Below are positions 53,151-62,615 of a stretch of DNA of 64,000 nt, one piece after another. Positions within the stretch are counted from its first letter, which is position 1. Each line of letters begins with the position of its first letter. Below the pieces are notes generated by a model. It was not told the DNA's origin, searched no databases, and saw nothing but the letters and a program-made list of their open reading frames with translations. The DNA comes from an uncultured Campylobacter sp. (lineage in GTDB: Bacteria > Campylobacterota > Campylobacteria > Campylobacterales > Campylobacteraceae): positions 22,123 through 86,122 of the forward strand of contig NZ_CAJPQR010000006.1 in the NCBI RefSeq assembly GCF_905372745.1. Direction: 5' to 3'. Both the position numbers and the translations under genes were made by a program.

Positions 53151-53336
53151 TTTGATTTTACAAATTTGATGCAATAAATCAAAAAATCAGCCGTTTTGTT
53201 TATAAATAAACGCCGCTAAAATCGGCCGTAATCAAATCAAATCTGATGTCGTAGCAAGAATCAAAATTTGCCAAATTTATGCCGAATTTAGCCAACGCCG
53301 ATAGGTCAAATTTATACCGAGCTATCTCGCTAAATT

Positions 53337-54240
53337 TTATTTAAACGCCCTTTTATACGAGTTCTCTATTAGCTCGGAGCATCCTAGTTCGCTCATAGCG
53401 GCTTGCGCGAAATTTGGATTTCGCAGCAGCTCTATGCCGTAGGCCACCGCATCGCAAACGCCGCCTAGCAGTAGCGCCTCGCCCTCGGACGCCTTTGTTA
53501 TGAGTCTGGCCGCGATCACCGGGATGCCGACTGCTTGCTTTACGACCTTGGCGTAGTCCGCTTGATAAAGCGGCGTAAACGTCGGCGCGCTATCCGTGCG
53601 CTCAAAAAGTCCGCACGCCCATACGTGGATAAACGCCGCGCGAGGGAGCTCAAGCTCTCTTGCTAGCCGCACGCTATCCTCTAGGCTCCAGTCGCCTTTT
53701 ACGCAGCTTTGTGCACTTATTCGCATGCTGGCGAAGATTTGTGCCGCGGCTTTTATCTCGCTTAAAATTTCTTTTAAAAATCTCACGCGATTTTCAAAAC
53801 TCCCACCGTATTCGTCGTCTCGCAGGTTAATCCCAGACGATAGAAATTCGCTGATAAGATAACCGTGCGCGGCGTGGATCTAGGTCGCGGCGTATCCTGC
53901 GCGCTGGGCTCTGATTGCTGCTTGAACGAAGCTTTGCTTGACCGAGACGATGTCGTCCGCGCTCATTTGTTTCGGCGTTTTGTAGCTCTCGCTAAATTTT
54001 ACCGCACTAGGCGCGATCAGATCATCGCACTCGCTTTTTCTGCCGGCATGCGCGAGCCAGACAGCCTAGCGGCGCCCTGTTTGACGCACTCCTTGACGAG
54101 TCCGGCGTGCGCCTCTAGCTGCTCGTCGTTCCACTGCCCCGGATCGCGGCCCCTTATCCCGCCTCTAGGCTAGGCCGCCGTAGCCCAGGCGATGATGAGC
54201 CAGGCGTCTATAGCGCCCGTACATCGTAGTGCAGGCGACG
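53337..54240 (-). pseudogene. decayed Old Yellow Enzyme-type NADH:flavin oxidoreductase
   Basis: Pieces of one OYE-family gene in several frames. The middle piece reads SECDDLIAPSAVKFSESYKT...MSADDIVSVKQSFVQAAIRAQRAGY, then a TAG stop at the place of the conserved V-E before IHAAHGYL, then ISEFLSSGINLRDDEYGGSFENR. The rest (53337-53786, 149 codons) is open but has lost family Gly residues (IPVIAA, VAYGIELLRNP in place of the G-R motif). The N-terminal third beyond ~54060 is in another frame again. Multiple stops and frameshifts make this a clear pseudogene and not a sequencing error. Confidence 0.85.
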
Positions 54241-54596
54241 GAAGCGCCTATGGGACGGAAAATTAATTTACGCCCTGATTTGTAAAATTTTACGTGTTTT
54301 GAAGGATTAAATTTTTGCGTTTTTAGGCAAATATTTGCCAAATTAGCTGCGCAAAAGGCAGGCTCCGTATAGTCGGGCGAAAATTTAGTTTGCCGTCGTC
54401 GCTTGAAATTTTAAGCGCGACTTTCGCTACGAACATAAAAATTTCCTCTAAAACGAAATTCGGGCTTAAATTTTGCCGTACTATAAAATTTGACCCGAAA
54501 TTTTAAAGGATTGCAGATTGATATTTATAGCCGACGCAGCAAAAATCCCCAACTCCGCCAAACTACGGAGTAGCCGAAATTTACGCACCCAAACGA
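54241..54596. other. intergenic stretch, no gene seen
   Basis: About 350 bases of A+T-rich DNA with many AAATTT words between the pseudogene and the hypothetical gene. Nothing recognisable. Confidence 0.45.
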
Positions 54597-54968
54597 CTAC
54601 GCCAAGTCCTTTAAATCCGTCCCGTAAGCGTCTTTTAAGCGCTTAACGTCTAGCTCGCGGTTTAGATTTACGAGGCGAAATTTGACCGCCTCCCACCACT
54701 CTTTGCCGTCGTATTCGCGTCGCACGAGCACCATATCGTCTAGCTCCACGCGCAGATCAAGCGGCACCTCATACAGTCCCCAGTCGTTATCGTAATCAGT
54801 CGCTTCGGCTAGCTGCTTAAATTTCGCTAGATCAATAAAGCCGTCCGCGCTGCCTACGGCTCTAACGTCGCTCCAAATTTTACCGTTTTGCGCCAAAACC
54901 GGCTCCAACTCGGCAAATAAATTCACCAGCTCGTAATCGCTTGATTTATGTCGTTTTTCTAAATGCAT
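54597..54968 (-). CDS. hypothetical protein
   Basis: A 123-residue acidic cytoplasmic protein with no recognised family. AAAGGA six bases before the ATG and a regular codon pattern support it as a real gene. Strand-rich end (VPLDLRVELDDMVLVRREYDG) preceded by a helical start. No neighbours on the same transcript within 480 bases. Confidence 0.6.
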   Translation of the reverse strand: MHLEKRHKSSDYELVNLFAELEPVLAQNGKIWSDVRAVGSADGFIDLAKFKQLAEATDYDNDWGLYEVPLDLRVELDDMVLVRREYDGKEWWEAVKFRLVNLNRELDVKRLKDAYGTDLKDLA

Positions 54969-55456
54969 TTTAATTCCTTTAATGCAAAGCGCCTGAGGTC
55001 GCTTAAATTTACGCGTGATGTCATACGGCGCGGCGAATAAATTTAAAAACCGCGCGATTTAAATTCGGATTATGAATTCGGCGGCGTTTTAGCCTTTTGC
55101 CGTCAAATTTAAACTTTTAGTAGACGTATGGCGTCCGCCAAAACTAGGTCGCGCAGCGCTTATTTTTATTTACGGCGCGCTAAAATCGTCGCGGTAATCG
55201 CCCAAAAGCTCAAAATATCATCTCTGATAGATTGCGAGGACTCGGTTAAAAGCAGCTCCCGCAAAAAGGCGGGTCTATAGCGGCGTTTTGCTGTTTCTTT
55301 ACAAATTTATTTATCAGGCGCGCGATACTAGTCCAAAGTCCGCACGCCGCGTCGCCCGGCTACGGCTTTTACCGCATCGCAAGGCAAAATGCGCCGCTAT
55401 AAACAAAATCCGCTATACCTAGCCTAGCCGTCGCGCACGATCGCCCTTTGCGCCGC
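54969..55456. other. intergenic stretch, no gene seen
   Basis: About 490 bases between fabI and the hypothetical gene. Short GC-rich inverted repeats (GGCGCG types) occur; no frame has coding character. Confidence 0.45.
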
Positions 55457-56284
55457 TTACTCGGCCTTGCTCGCATCCCACGCAAGGATCGTCTTACCAT
55501 CGGCATCGGTCGCCACGTCGCCCATGCCCATGATGTTGTAGCCGCAGTCGACGTAGTGTACCTCGCCGGTTACGCCGCTAGCAAGGTCACTAAGCAGGTA
55601 CATCGCGCTTTTGCCGACGTCTTGCGTCGTGACGTTGCGCTTGAGAGGCGCATTGATCTCGTTGTAGCGTAAAATCATCCTAAAGTCACCGATACCGCTT
55701 GCGGCAAGCGTCTTGATAGGGCCCGCGCTGATAGCGTTTACGCGGATGCCGCGCGCGCCAAGATCGTGAGCGAGATAGCGCACGGAGCTTTCAAGAGCCG
55801 CTTTTGCGACGCCCATAACGTTGTAGTGAGGCACGAATTTCGGCCCTCCGAGGTAGGTTAGCGTGAGCACGGAGCCGCCCTCTTTTAGCACCGGCAGCAC
55901 CGCACGCGTGAGGCTTAGCAGCGAATACACGCTCGTGCCCATCGCGATATCAAAGGCTTCCTTGGTCGTGTTTACGAACTCGCCCTCTAACGCTTCTTTT
56001 GGCGCATAAGCTACCGCATGCACGACGAAATCTATCTCGCCAAGGTCTGCTTTGATACGATCCGCAAGACCGTCCAAGTGGGCAGGGTTGTTTACGTCAA
56101 GTTCGTATACGAATTTGCTACCAAACTCTTCTGCGATCGGCTCTACGCGTTTTTTCAGCGCGTCGTTTAGGTAGGTAAACGCCATCTGCGCACCCTGCTC
56201 GTGACAAGCTTCAGCGATGCCGTAAGCGATAGATTTGGCGTTAGCGACGCCGACGATGAGGCCTTTTTTGCCTTTTAAAATCAT
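55457..56284 (-). CDS. fabI: enoyl-[acyl-carrier-protein] reductase (NADH)
   Basis: Last reductive step of fatty-acid elongation. The 275-residue SDR protein has the FabI-type nucleotide loop VGVANAKSIAYGIA (11-24), the catalytic pair Y154 and K161 in YNVMGVAKAAL, and Y144 ahead of it, the residues that line the triclosan/diazaborine pocket in the family. AAAGGAG precedes the ATG. It lies 153 bases after tpiA on the same strand, as in C. jejuni. Confidence 0.96.
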   Translation of the reverse strand: MILKGKKGLIVGVANAKSIAYGIAEACHEQGAQMAFTYLNDALKKRVEPIAEEFGSKFVYELDVNNPAHLDGLADRIKADLGEIDFVVHAVAYAPKEALEGEFVNTTKEAFDIAMGTSVYSLLSLTRAVLPVLKEGGSVLTLTYLGGPKFVPHYNVMGVAKAALESSVRYLAHDLGARGIRVNAISAGPIKTLAASGIGDFRMILRYNEINAPLKRNVTTQDVGKSAMYLLSDLASGVTGEVHYVDCGYNIMGMGDVATDADGKTILAWDASKAE

Positions 56285-56437
56285 TATTTCTCCTTTAAAA
56301 TTTGCTTGGCTTTTAAGCGATTTGATTTAAATGCGATAGTATCGTGAGATGGATTTTAATGTTGTGTAGAAATTTTAAGTCAAGACTAGGCACATAGCCT
56401 GTCGCAGACTTAAAATTTCCAACTCATTAAAAGACGC

Positions 56438-57115
56438 TCACGAGACAACGCGTATAAGCTCCAAAAACTTTGAGGCGTCCCAGCTCGCCGTCCCTACCAA
56501 CACCCCATCGCAATTCTTAATCCCCGCAATCCCGCCGATATTTGCAACATTTACGCTGCCTCCGTAAAGCAGCGGCGCACTCGTTTGCTCGCGGATGAAA
56601 TTTAATATCTCCTCGATCTGCTCCGCGCTCGCGCTCTTGCCCGTGCCTATCGCCCAAATTGGCTCGTAGGCGATCAGCAGCCGCTCGTAGCTAAGGTCGA
56701 TATTTTTTAGCTGCTTAGCCAAAAACTCCTTCGTGCCGCCGGCTTCGTTCACGCTCAAATTTTCGCCGATGCAGTAGACGATCTGCCAGCCCGCCTTTAT
56801 GGCGAAGTCGAATTTGGCTCGCAAAAGCTCCTCGCTCTCGCCTAGCTCGCGCCGTTCGGAGTGCCCGATCAGCACGCTTTTTACGCCAAACTCGTCCAGC
56901 ATCGCCTTGCCGATCTCGCCTGTGTGAGCGCCGCTTTCGCACGGGTAGAAATTTTGCGCGCCGAGTTTAAATTTATGAGCCGCGCCATCAAGCGCGCTAA
57001 ACGGAGGAAAAACCGTCACGTCGTCGTTTAAGCTTAAATTTGCGTCTAAAATTTCAGAGTATTTAGCAAAGCTAGCTCTGGTGTGATTGCACTTTAAATT
57101 TGCTAAAAACCTCAC
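56438..57115 (-). CDS. tpiA: triose-phosphate isomerase
   Basis: Interconverts dihydroxyacetone phosphate and glyceraldehyde 3-phosphate. It has 225 residues, shorter than the common ~250, as in Campylobacterota. Catalytic residues: N6 and K8 (ANLKCN), H85 (GHSERRE), E151 (AYEPIWAIGTG). The phosphate loop LLYGGSVN is near 195. It overlaps pgk by 4 bases. The Campylobacter pathway is mainly gluconeogenic because 6-phosphofructokinase is usually lacking. Confidence 0.95.
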   Translation of the reverse strand: MRFLANLKCNHTRASFAKYSEILDANLSLNDDVTVFPPFSALDGAAHKFKLGAQNFYPCESGAHTGEIGKAMLDEFGVKSVLIGHSERRELGESEELLRAKFDFAIKAGWQIVYCIGENLSVNEAGGTKEFLAKQLKNIDLSYERLLIAYEPIWAIGTGKSASAEQIEEILNFIREQTSAPLLYGGSVNVANIGGIAGIKNCDGVLVGTASWDASKFLELIRVVS

Positions 57116-58314
57116 TCCGCAGCCTTTCTAAGCGGCTTTATACCCGGCAGCTCCTTGCCCTCGATGAGCTCCAGACTCGCGCCGCCGCCAGTCGAGATAA
57201 AGGTCATCTCGTCAGCATCTCCAGCGCGCTCTACGACGTCGGCCGTATCGCCGCCGCCAACGACCGTGGTCGCGTGCGTGTCGATGATGGCGTGGCTCAT
57301 TTTGATGCTGCCTTTGCTAAATTTATCCATCTCAAAAACGCCCATCGGCCCGTTCCACCAGATGGTTTGCGCGTCGGCGATAACCTCTTTAAATAGCCTA
57401 ATGGACGCCGGCCCGATATCTAGCCCCATCCAGCCGCTTGGGATCTCTTGAGCGGGGACGAATTTCACGGCGCTTTCGGCCGAAAACGTCTGAGCCGCGA
57501 CGACGTCTACGGGTAGGTAAATTTTAACGCCAAGCTCCCTGCCCTTGCGTAAAATTTCGCGCGCGTCGTCGATGAGATCTTCTTCAAGCAGCGAGTTTCC
57601 GATATTTTCGCCGAGCGATTTTAAAAACGTAAACGCCATGCCGCCGCCGATTATCAGCTTATCCACGCGCGGAAGCAGGTTGTGCAGGGCTTGCAGCTTG
57701 CCGCTAACCTTACTGCCGCCAACAACCGCGACGAACGGGCGCGCAGGGTGTTTGATGAGATTTTGAGCGAAATTTATCTCTTTTTGTAGCAAAAATCCCG
57801 CCGCCTTATGCTTCTCGTCGTAAAATTTAGTGATCGCCTCGACCGAGCTGTGAGCTCTGTGACAAACGCCGAATGCGTCGTTGATATAAAATTCTCCGAA
57901 TCCAGAAAGCTCTTTTGCCAAAGCCTCGTCGTTTTTGGTTTCGCCCTTTTCAAAGCGCAAATTTTCAAGAAGTAAAATTTCGCCAGGTTTTAGCGCGGCG
58001 GCTTTAGCTTTCGCGTCCGCGCCGATGACGTCCTCGGCAAAAATCACGTCTCTATCAAGCAGCCTTGAAAGCCTTTTTGCCACGCCTCGCAGCGAAAATT
58101 TCTCCTCAAAGCCGTTTTTGGGACGTCCTAGGTGACTGGCCAAAACCACGCTGCAGCCGTTATCCAGGCAGTAGCGGATAGTAGGGATCGCCGAGCGGAT
58201 ACGGCGGTCGTCGGTGATGTTTAAAAACTCGTCCATCGGCACGTTAAAATCGCACCTGACAAATACCTTCGCGCCGCTTAGCTCAAGATCGTTGATCGAT
58301 AAAATTTCACTCAT
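57112..58314 (-). CDS. pgk: phosphoglycerate kinase
   Basis: A 400-residue two-domain kinase, full family length. The N-terminal substrate side has VFVRCDFNVPMDE, and the basic-patch RHG-like region is ASHLGRPKNG. Nucleotide side: VVGGSKVSGK, GGGMAFTF and the conserved GGGDTADVVERAG close to the C-terminus. It lies 16 bases after gapA and overlaps tpiA by 4 bases, forming a gapA-pgk-tpiA operon. Confidence 0.97.
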   Translation of the reverse strand: MSEILSINDLELSGAKVFVRCDFNVPMDEFLNITDDRRIRSAIPTIRYCLDNGCSVVLASHLGRPKNGFEEKFSLRGVAKRLSRLLDRDVIFAEDVIGADAKAKAAALKPGEILLLENLRFEKGETKNDEALAKELSGFGEFYINDAFGVCHRAHSSVEAITKFYDEKHKAAGFLLQKEINFAQNLIKHPARPFVAVVGGSKVSGKLQALHNLLPRVDKLIIGGGMAFTFLKSLGENIGNSLLEEDLIDDAREILRKGRELGVKIYLPVDVVAAQTFSAESAVKFVPAQEIPSGWMGLDIGPASIRLFKEVIADAQTIWWNGPMGVFEMDKFSKGSIKMSHAIIDTHATTVVGGGDTADVVERAGDADEMTFISTGGGASLELIEGKELPGIKPLRKAAE

Positions 58315-58330
58315 TTTTTACCCTTTAAAT

Positions 58331-59326
58331 TTACTTCGTAGCCACGATCTTAGCTAGATCCACAAGCCTTGTCGAGTAGCCCCACTCGTTGTCGTACCAC
58401 GCAAAGACCTTCACCATATCGCCCGCAATAACCTGCGTAGTGTCGCTCGCCACGATACTGCTGTATGCGCTCGTGCAAAAGTCGCTGCTCACTCTATAGT
58501 CGTCATCGACGAATAAAATCCCCTTTAAATTCGACTCCGCAGCCGCCCTAAACGCCTCGTTTATCTCCTCTTTGCTAGCCGGTCTTTTTAAAACCGCCGT
58601 TAGATCGACCATAGAGACGTTAGCGACCGGCACGCGCACGCTTTGTCCGTGCATCTTGCCGTTTAGCTCCGGAAGTACTTTTGCGATCGCTTTTGCGGCT
58701 CCGGTGGTCGTCGGCCCGATATTTAGGGCTGCAGCGCGCGAACGGCGGAAGTCTTTGGCCTTCACATCAACCAAGCTCTGGCCGTTCGTATAAGCGTGGA
58801 TCGTGGTCATCAGCCCTTTTACGATGCCGAATTTATCGTTTAGCACCTTTGCGACGGGCGCTAGGCCGTTTGTGGTGCAGCTTGCGTTTGAAATAATCTT
58901 TTCATTATCATATTTATCGTCGTTGACGCCAATTACGAAAGTAGGAGTATCGTCCTTCGCAGGGGCGCTCATGACGACTTTTTTGATGTCGCGATCTAGA
59001 TAGGGCTCGCACTTTTCAGTAGTCAAAAACTTGCCCGTACACTCCAAAACCACGTCTGCGCCGTAGTCTGCGAAGCCCAGCTCGTTTAGATCTCTTGTTG
59101 AAAAAACTCTTATCTTTTTGCCGTTTACTTCTATAAAATCGTCGCTTATCACCTTAACGTCTTGCTTAAATTCGCCGTGCACGCTGTCGTATTTGAGCAG
59201 ATAGCGCGTCATGTCGCGCGTCGCCGTGTCGTTAATAGCGACAAGCTCAACGTCGTCTCGCTCTAAAATAATACGAGCAGCGCACCTGCCGATACGTCCA
59301 AAACCGTTGATCGCGATTTTTACCAT
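58331..59326 (-). CDS. gapA: glyceraldehyde-3-phosphate dehydrogenase
   Basis: A 331-residue enzyme; NAD(P) loop INGFGRIGR at 6-14, catalytic C150 in SNASCTTNGLAPV, and the typical WYDNEWGYS end. It converts G3P to 1,3-bisphosphoglycerate or the reverse. AAGGAG precedes the ATG. First gene of the operon, divergent from nadD. The coenzyme preference cannot be fixed from what is visible. Confidence 0.97.
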   Translation of the reverse strand: MVKIAINGFGRIGRCAARIILERDDVELVAINDTATRDMTRYLLKYDSVHGEFKQDVKVISDDFIEVNGKKIRVFSTRDLNELGFADYGADVVLECTGKFLTTEKCEPYLDRDIKKVVMSAPAKDDTPTFVIGVNDDKYDNEKIISNASCTTNGLAPVAKVLNDKFGIVKGLMTTIHAYTNGQSLVDVKAKDFRRSRAAALNIGPTTTGAAKAIAKVLPELNGKMHGQSVRVPVANVSMVDLTAVLKRPASKEEINEAFRAAAESNLKGILFVDDDYRVSSDFCTSAYSSIVASDTTQVIAGDMVKVFAWYDNEWGYSTRLVDLAKIVATK

Positions 59327-59640
59327 GTTTAGCTCCTTGTGCTAGATTTTCCGGTCGCTTTCAAGCGCCCAGAAAGGTTATTTTCATGCTTTTAGCTTTT
59401 TGAGCGCTAAATTTATCCGCCTTTGCTCGTCGCTAAGCGCGTAAATTTAAGCCGCCCTAAAGCCCGCCTTTTGCAAATTTAGCCCTGCACGGACGCCAAA
59501 AGCAAGCCCGTCAAAGCCCAAAAATCCCCAAATTTTACAAAATCTCCATTTAATTTGCGCTTTATCGGCGAATTTTTTGATTTTCAACCAATTTTCACTT
59601 CAAATTCGCTAAACTGCACCGAAATTTTAAAGGCAAATTC
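59327..59640. other. divergent spacer of gapA and nadD
   Basis: About 310 bases, A+T-rich near both starts and full of AAATTT words. Promoters of both operons must lie here; no clean -10 was picked. Confidence 0.5.
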
Positions 59641-60213
59641 ATGAAAATCGCGCTTTTCGGCGGTAGTTTCGACCCGCCTCATCTCGGGCACGACGCCGCC
59701 GTTAAGGCCGCGCTAGAGCAGCTAGACGCGAACAAGCTCATCATTATGCCGACCTTTATCAGCCCGTTTAAGAGCGAGTTTTCCGCTCCGCCGCTGCTTC
59801 GGCTAAAGTGGGCGAACGAGGCTTGGGGCGCGCTAGATAGAGTGTGCGTGAGCGACTACGAGATCGCGCAAAATCGCCCCGTACCGACGATAGAAAGCGT
59901 GCGGCATATACGACAAATTTACGCTGTGAGCGAGCTTTATCTCATTATCGGCGCCGATCACCTAGCCAGCCTAGACAAATGGCACGAGATAGACGAGCTC
60001 TTTAGGCTCGCGACCTTCGTCGTAGCTAGCCGCGGTAACGTAGCCGTGCCTGAAAATTTTAAAATTTTAAACATAAACGAGCCCGTTTCGTCATCGCAAA
60101 TCAGGCAAAATTTGGACAAAAGCCTGATGATACCGCGCATAGCCGACGATGCGGCGAAATTTTACCAAGGAAAAACATGCAAGAAAGAATCGAACGAATC
60201 ATCAAAATCCTAG
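59641..60213 (+). CDS. nadD: nicotinate-nucleotide adenylyltransferase
   Basis: Adds AMP to nicotinate mononucleotide in NAD synthesis. The 190-residue nucleotidyltransferase has FGGSFDPPHLGH at 6-17, and the region LYLIIGADHLASLDKWHEIDEL is a family hallmark; ISSSQIR-like VSSSQIRQNL appears near 155. The C-terminal tail overlaps rsfS by 37 bases. It reads divergently from gapA, as in C. jejuni. Confidence 0.95.
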   Translation: MKIALFGGSFDPPHLGHDAAVKAALEQLDANKLIIMPTFISPFKSEFSAPPLLRLKWANEAWGALDRVCVSDYEIAQNRPVPTIESVRHIRQIYAVSELYLIIGADHLASLDKWHEIDELFRLATFVVASRGNVAVPENFKILNINEPVSSSQIRQNLDKSLMIPRIADDAAKFYQGKTCKKESNESSKS

Positions 60214-60503
60214 ACGCCAAAAAGGCCGAAGCCATCGAGGCTATCGACATGAGCGGGCGCGAATACATCGCAAAATGCGTCATCATCGCCACCACGATGG
60301 GCGAACGCCACGCCTACTCGCTAACGGACGACCTAAAAGAGGGTTTAAAAGACGAGGGCGAGCAGTTTTTAGGCATCGAAAGCTCCGGCGACTGGGTCGT
60401 GATCGATCTAGGCGACATCCTTATCCACCTCATGAGCGCGCAGTACCGCGCCAAATACAACATCGAAGAGTTTTTAAGCAAGCTAAAAGAGGCGAAAGCC
60501 TAA
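60177..60503 (+). CDS. rsfS: ribosomal silencing factor RsfS
   Basis: A 108-residue protein of the RsfS/YbeB (Iojap) family that binds L14 and blocks subunit joining under starvation. Motifs: IIKILDAKKAEAIEAIDMS at the start, CVIIATTMGERHAYSLTDDL, SSGDWVVIDLGDILIHLMSAQYR (the W-V-L-D-x-G-D-I/V-V-H core). The start is ATG 60177 with AAGG six bases upstream, both inside nadD, so translation is coupled. Confidence 0.94.
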   Translation: MQERIERIIKILDAKKAEAIEAIDMSGREYIAKCVIIATTMGERHAYSLTDDLKEGLKDEGEQFLGIESSGDWVVIDLGDILIHLMSAQYRAKYNIEEFLSKLKEAKA

Positions 60504-61476
60504 GCCAAATTTAGCTTGCCGCGCGGATAGCGTCAAATTTGCCTAAAGCGCGAAGCGGACGGCAAATTTGACCCAAGCCGCAACCGCTATAACCGATAAA
60601 GTTTGCTTGATCTCGCAAGGCGGCGCGCTTGATTATTTTAGCCAAAATCCGACGCGCAGGCCTTTGTTTTTATTTAAATTTGACCGATTTTAGGAAGCTA
60701 TTTTTGGACGCAACAAATTGAGCTAAATTTGACCCTAATAGCCGACAGTGCAAAGTCCGCAAATTTAACCGACAAAGCAAAAATCGAACTAAAAACTTAC
60801 GCTAAATTTTCCCCATACTAAAAAATCAAAAATTATCTTGCAAAATTTGACTTTGAGACCGGTGATCAAGAAGGAAAGTTTGCAGTCAAATTTGACTCCC
60901 CAAGCCGGTAAAAAGGTGGAGAGCGACCTTAAATTTAGCCCAAGAATTTGGCAAAAAGCGGATGGCAAGCGGGGACGTAAAGCACGAATTAGACCCTTTT
61001 AGCAGCAAGGTGGCTCGTCTCGCGATCGCCTTTAACGAAGCTAGTAAAAATTTGGTCTCATAAGCTACATGCCTTATCTTTGCTAAATTTTTACGCCACT
61101 TCCGCTTATAGTTGGCGACCGCAAGGTAAGCAAAACCCCAAATCCATCTCGCGATACTTCGCATTATCCACGTAAAATTTAAACCCCAAAATCGAGTCTA
61201 AATTGCGAAAACATTTTTAAGCCGTAGCCATCAAATTTGACGCGTTTTACGGCGCTCTAGCCTTGAAAGAGCGGGCAAAAATGGGCTAAATTTAAACTTT
61301 TTAATACGCAAAAGCAACCGATTTTGCGCGCTACGGTCAAGGCAGTTTTAGCGCCGAAATTTAAAAGCCGACTACCACGAGTTTTTCCTGCGTTTTTAGC
61401 GATTATTTTATAAATCAAAAGGCCACCTTAAATCTAATTTTTATATAATAAACCAAAGTCAAGATAAAGGATGCTT
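60504..61476. other. 970-base stretch without an accepted gene
   Basis: Very rich in CAAATTTGA and TAAATTTA words. The minus-strand frame at 60886-61164 (92 codons) lacks a ribosome binding site and any family look. The promoter of the following gene is at its right end. Confidence 0.5.
61444..61449 (+). promoter_or_regulatory. -10 promoter of the secreted hydrolase gene
   Basis: TATAAT in TTATATAATAAAC, 33 bases before the ATG chosen at 61477. Confidence 0.6.
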
Positions 61477-62304
61477 ATGTTTAGAAAAACTTTTGTTTTA
61501 TTGATTGCGCTCTTTGCGGCGCATTTGTTTGCGGGCGACGCGTACTCACACACGAGCGAGTCAGCCAGAAAGGGCATAGCGCAGGCTCAGATCGCGCTTC
61601 CAAAAAACGTCACGGGCGGCGATATTTACGTCGGACTTTTTAAAGACGCCCCAAAGACGCAGGCCAAAGCGCCGGTCGTAGTTTTCCTGCACGGCTCGTC
61701 CGGCATCAACAACAAAATAGGCCTTGACAAATGGCAAGAGTGGCTCGCAAAAGAAGGCATAGCAAGCTTTATGTTTGATAGTATGGCTCTAGAAAACAGG
61801 ATAACATACAAATCTCCGGCAGATAAGGAGATTTACGAAAAAGTCCATTCGCTACGCTCTAGCGAAATCAAAATTGCCTTGGATGCGCTAAGAAGCACAG
61901 AGTGGGCGGATACGAGCAAGCTGTTTTTAGCCGGCACCAGCGAAGGCGCGGTGGCCGTAGCCAGATACGATGGCAAGGACTTTTTGGGCAAAATTATAAA
62001 CTCTTGGTCGTGCGAGGAGAATTACTTTGTAAAAGAGCATAAAACGGCGCTTAACGATACGCCGGTTTTAAATTTAATAAGCGATCAGGATAAATATTTC
62101 TCTCAAAAAAATAGCTATCTAGGCAACGAAAACGCCACCGGAAACTGCGCCGCAACCTACGGCGACAAGAAAAACGCGATAGTTTTACTCCTGCCTAATG
62201 CTCCGCACACGCTCATAAATTTGCCGGCCGCGCGCTTTGCGACCGTTTCTTTTATCAAAAGCATCCTTGGGGGCACGTTTGATGCCGATACGATCGGCGA
62301 GTAA
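61477..62304 (+). CDS. secreted alpha/beta hydrolase, dienelactone-hydrolase-like
   Basis: About 275 residues. Signal peptide MFRKTFVLLIALFAAHLFAG, so periplasmic. Oxyanion region VVFLHGSSGI, nucleophile elbow G-T-S-E-G (Ser in LAGTSEGAVAVARY), a late Asp/His (ISDQDKYF and NAPHTL). The ATG at 61477 is preferred over 61471 because AAAGG ends at 61470, leaving no spacer for the earlier one. Two Cys (SWSCEENY, TGNCAATY) could form a disulphide. The substrate is unknown. Preceded by a clear -10 and followed by a hairpin; it stands alone. Confidence 0.8.
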   Translation: MFRKTFVLLIALFAAHLFAGDAYSHTSESARKGIAQAQIALPKNVTGGDIYVGLFKDAPKTQAKAPVVVFLHGSSGINNKIGLDKWQEWLAKEGIASFMFDSMALENRITYKSPADKEIYEKVHSLRSSEIKIALDALRSTEWADTSKLFLAGTSEGAVAVARYDGKDFLGKIINSWSCEENYFVKEHKTALNDTPVLNLISDQDKYFSQKNSYLGNENATGNCAATYGDKKNAIVLLLPNAPHTLINLPAARFATVSFIKSILGGTFDADTIGE

Positions 62305-62615
62305 CGACCGATAAATTTGCGGCGACGAAATCAATAAATTTTGTCGCCGCGCTGCTTTTTAGCGCTACGTCTTTGTTTTAGAGGCTCGTTTTGCACCTTT
62401 ATGTTTGGTTTCGCCGCCTGTATTTTTGACGTTTGCGTAGTTTTTGCTTGCGCGCTTTTTACCGACTCGTAAATTTGAGCCGAATTTTAGCGGTCTCGCG
62501 GTAAAAATACTTCGCTTTTGATAAATTTGTTAAATCTTAGCTCCGCATTTTACTTGTCGAGACAGGCATTTTAAAAACGACAGAATTTTAGCCGTCATAC
62601 CTTGCGCCGCGAAAT
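62305..62615. other. convergent spacer with a terminator
   Basis: About 310 bases between the hydrolase and the beta-propeller gene. Apart from the hairpin at 62319-62350 and AAATTT words nothing is seen. Confidence 0.5.
62319..62350 (+). terminator. terminator-like hairpin after the hydrolase gene
   Basis: GCGGCGAC (62319-62326) pairs with GTCGCCGC (62343-62350), extended by four inner pairs including one G-U. A short T-run comes only seven bases later, so strength is uncertain. Confidence 0.6.

Noticed and set aside
60886..61164. 92-codon minus-strand frame
   Set aside because: Composition of non-coding type, no Shine-Dalgarno, isolated in an AAATTT-rich spacer.
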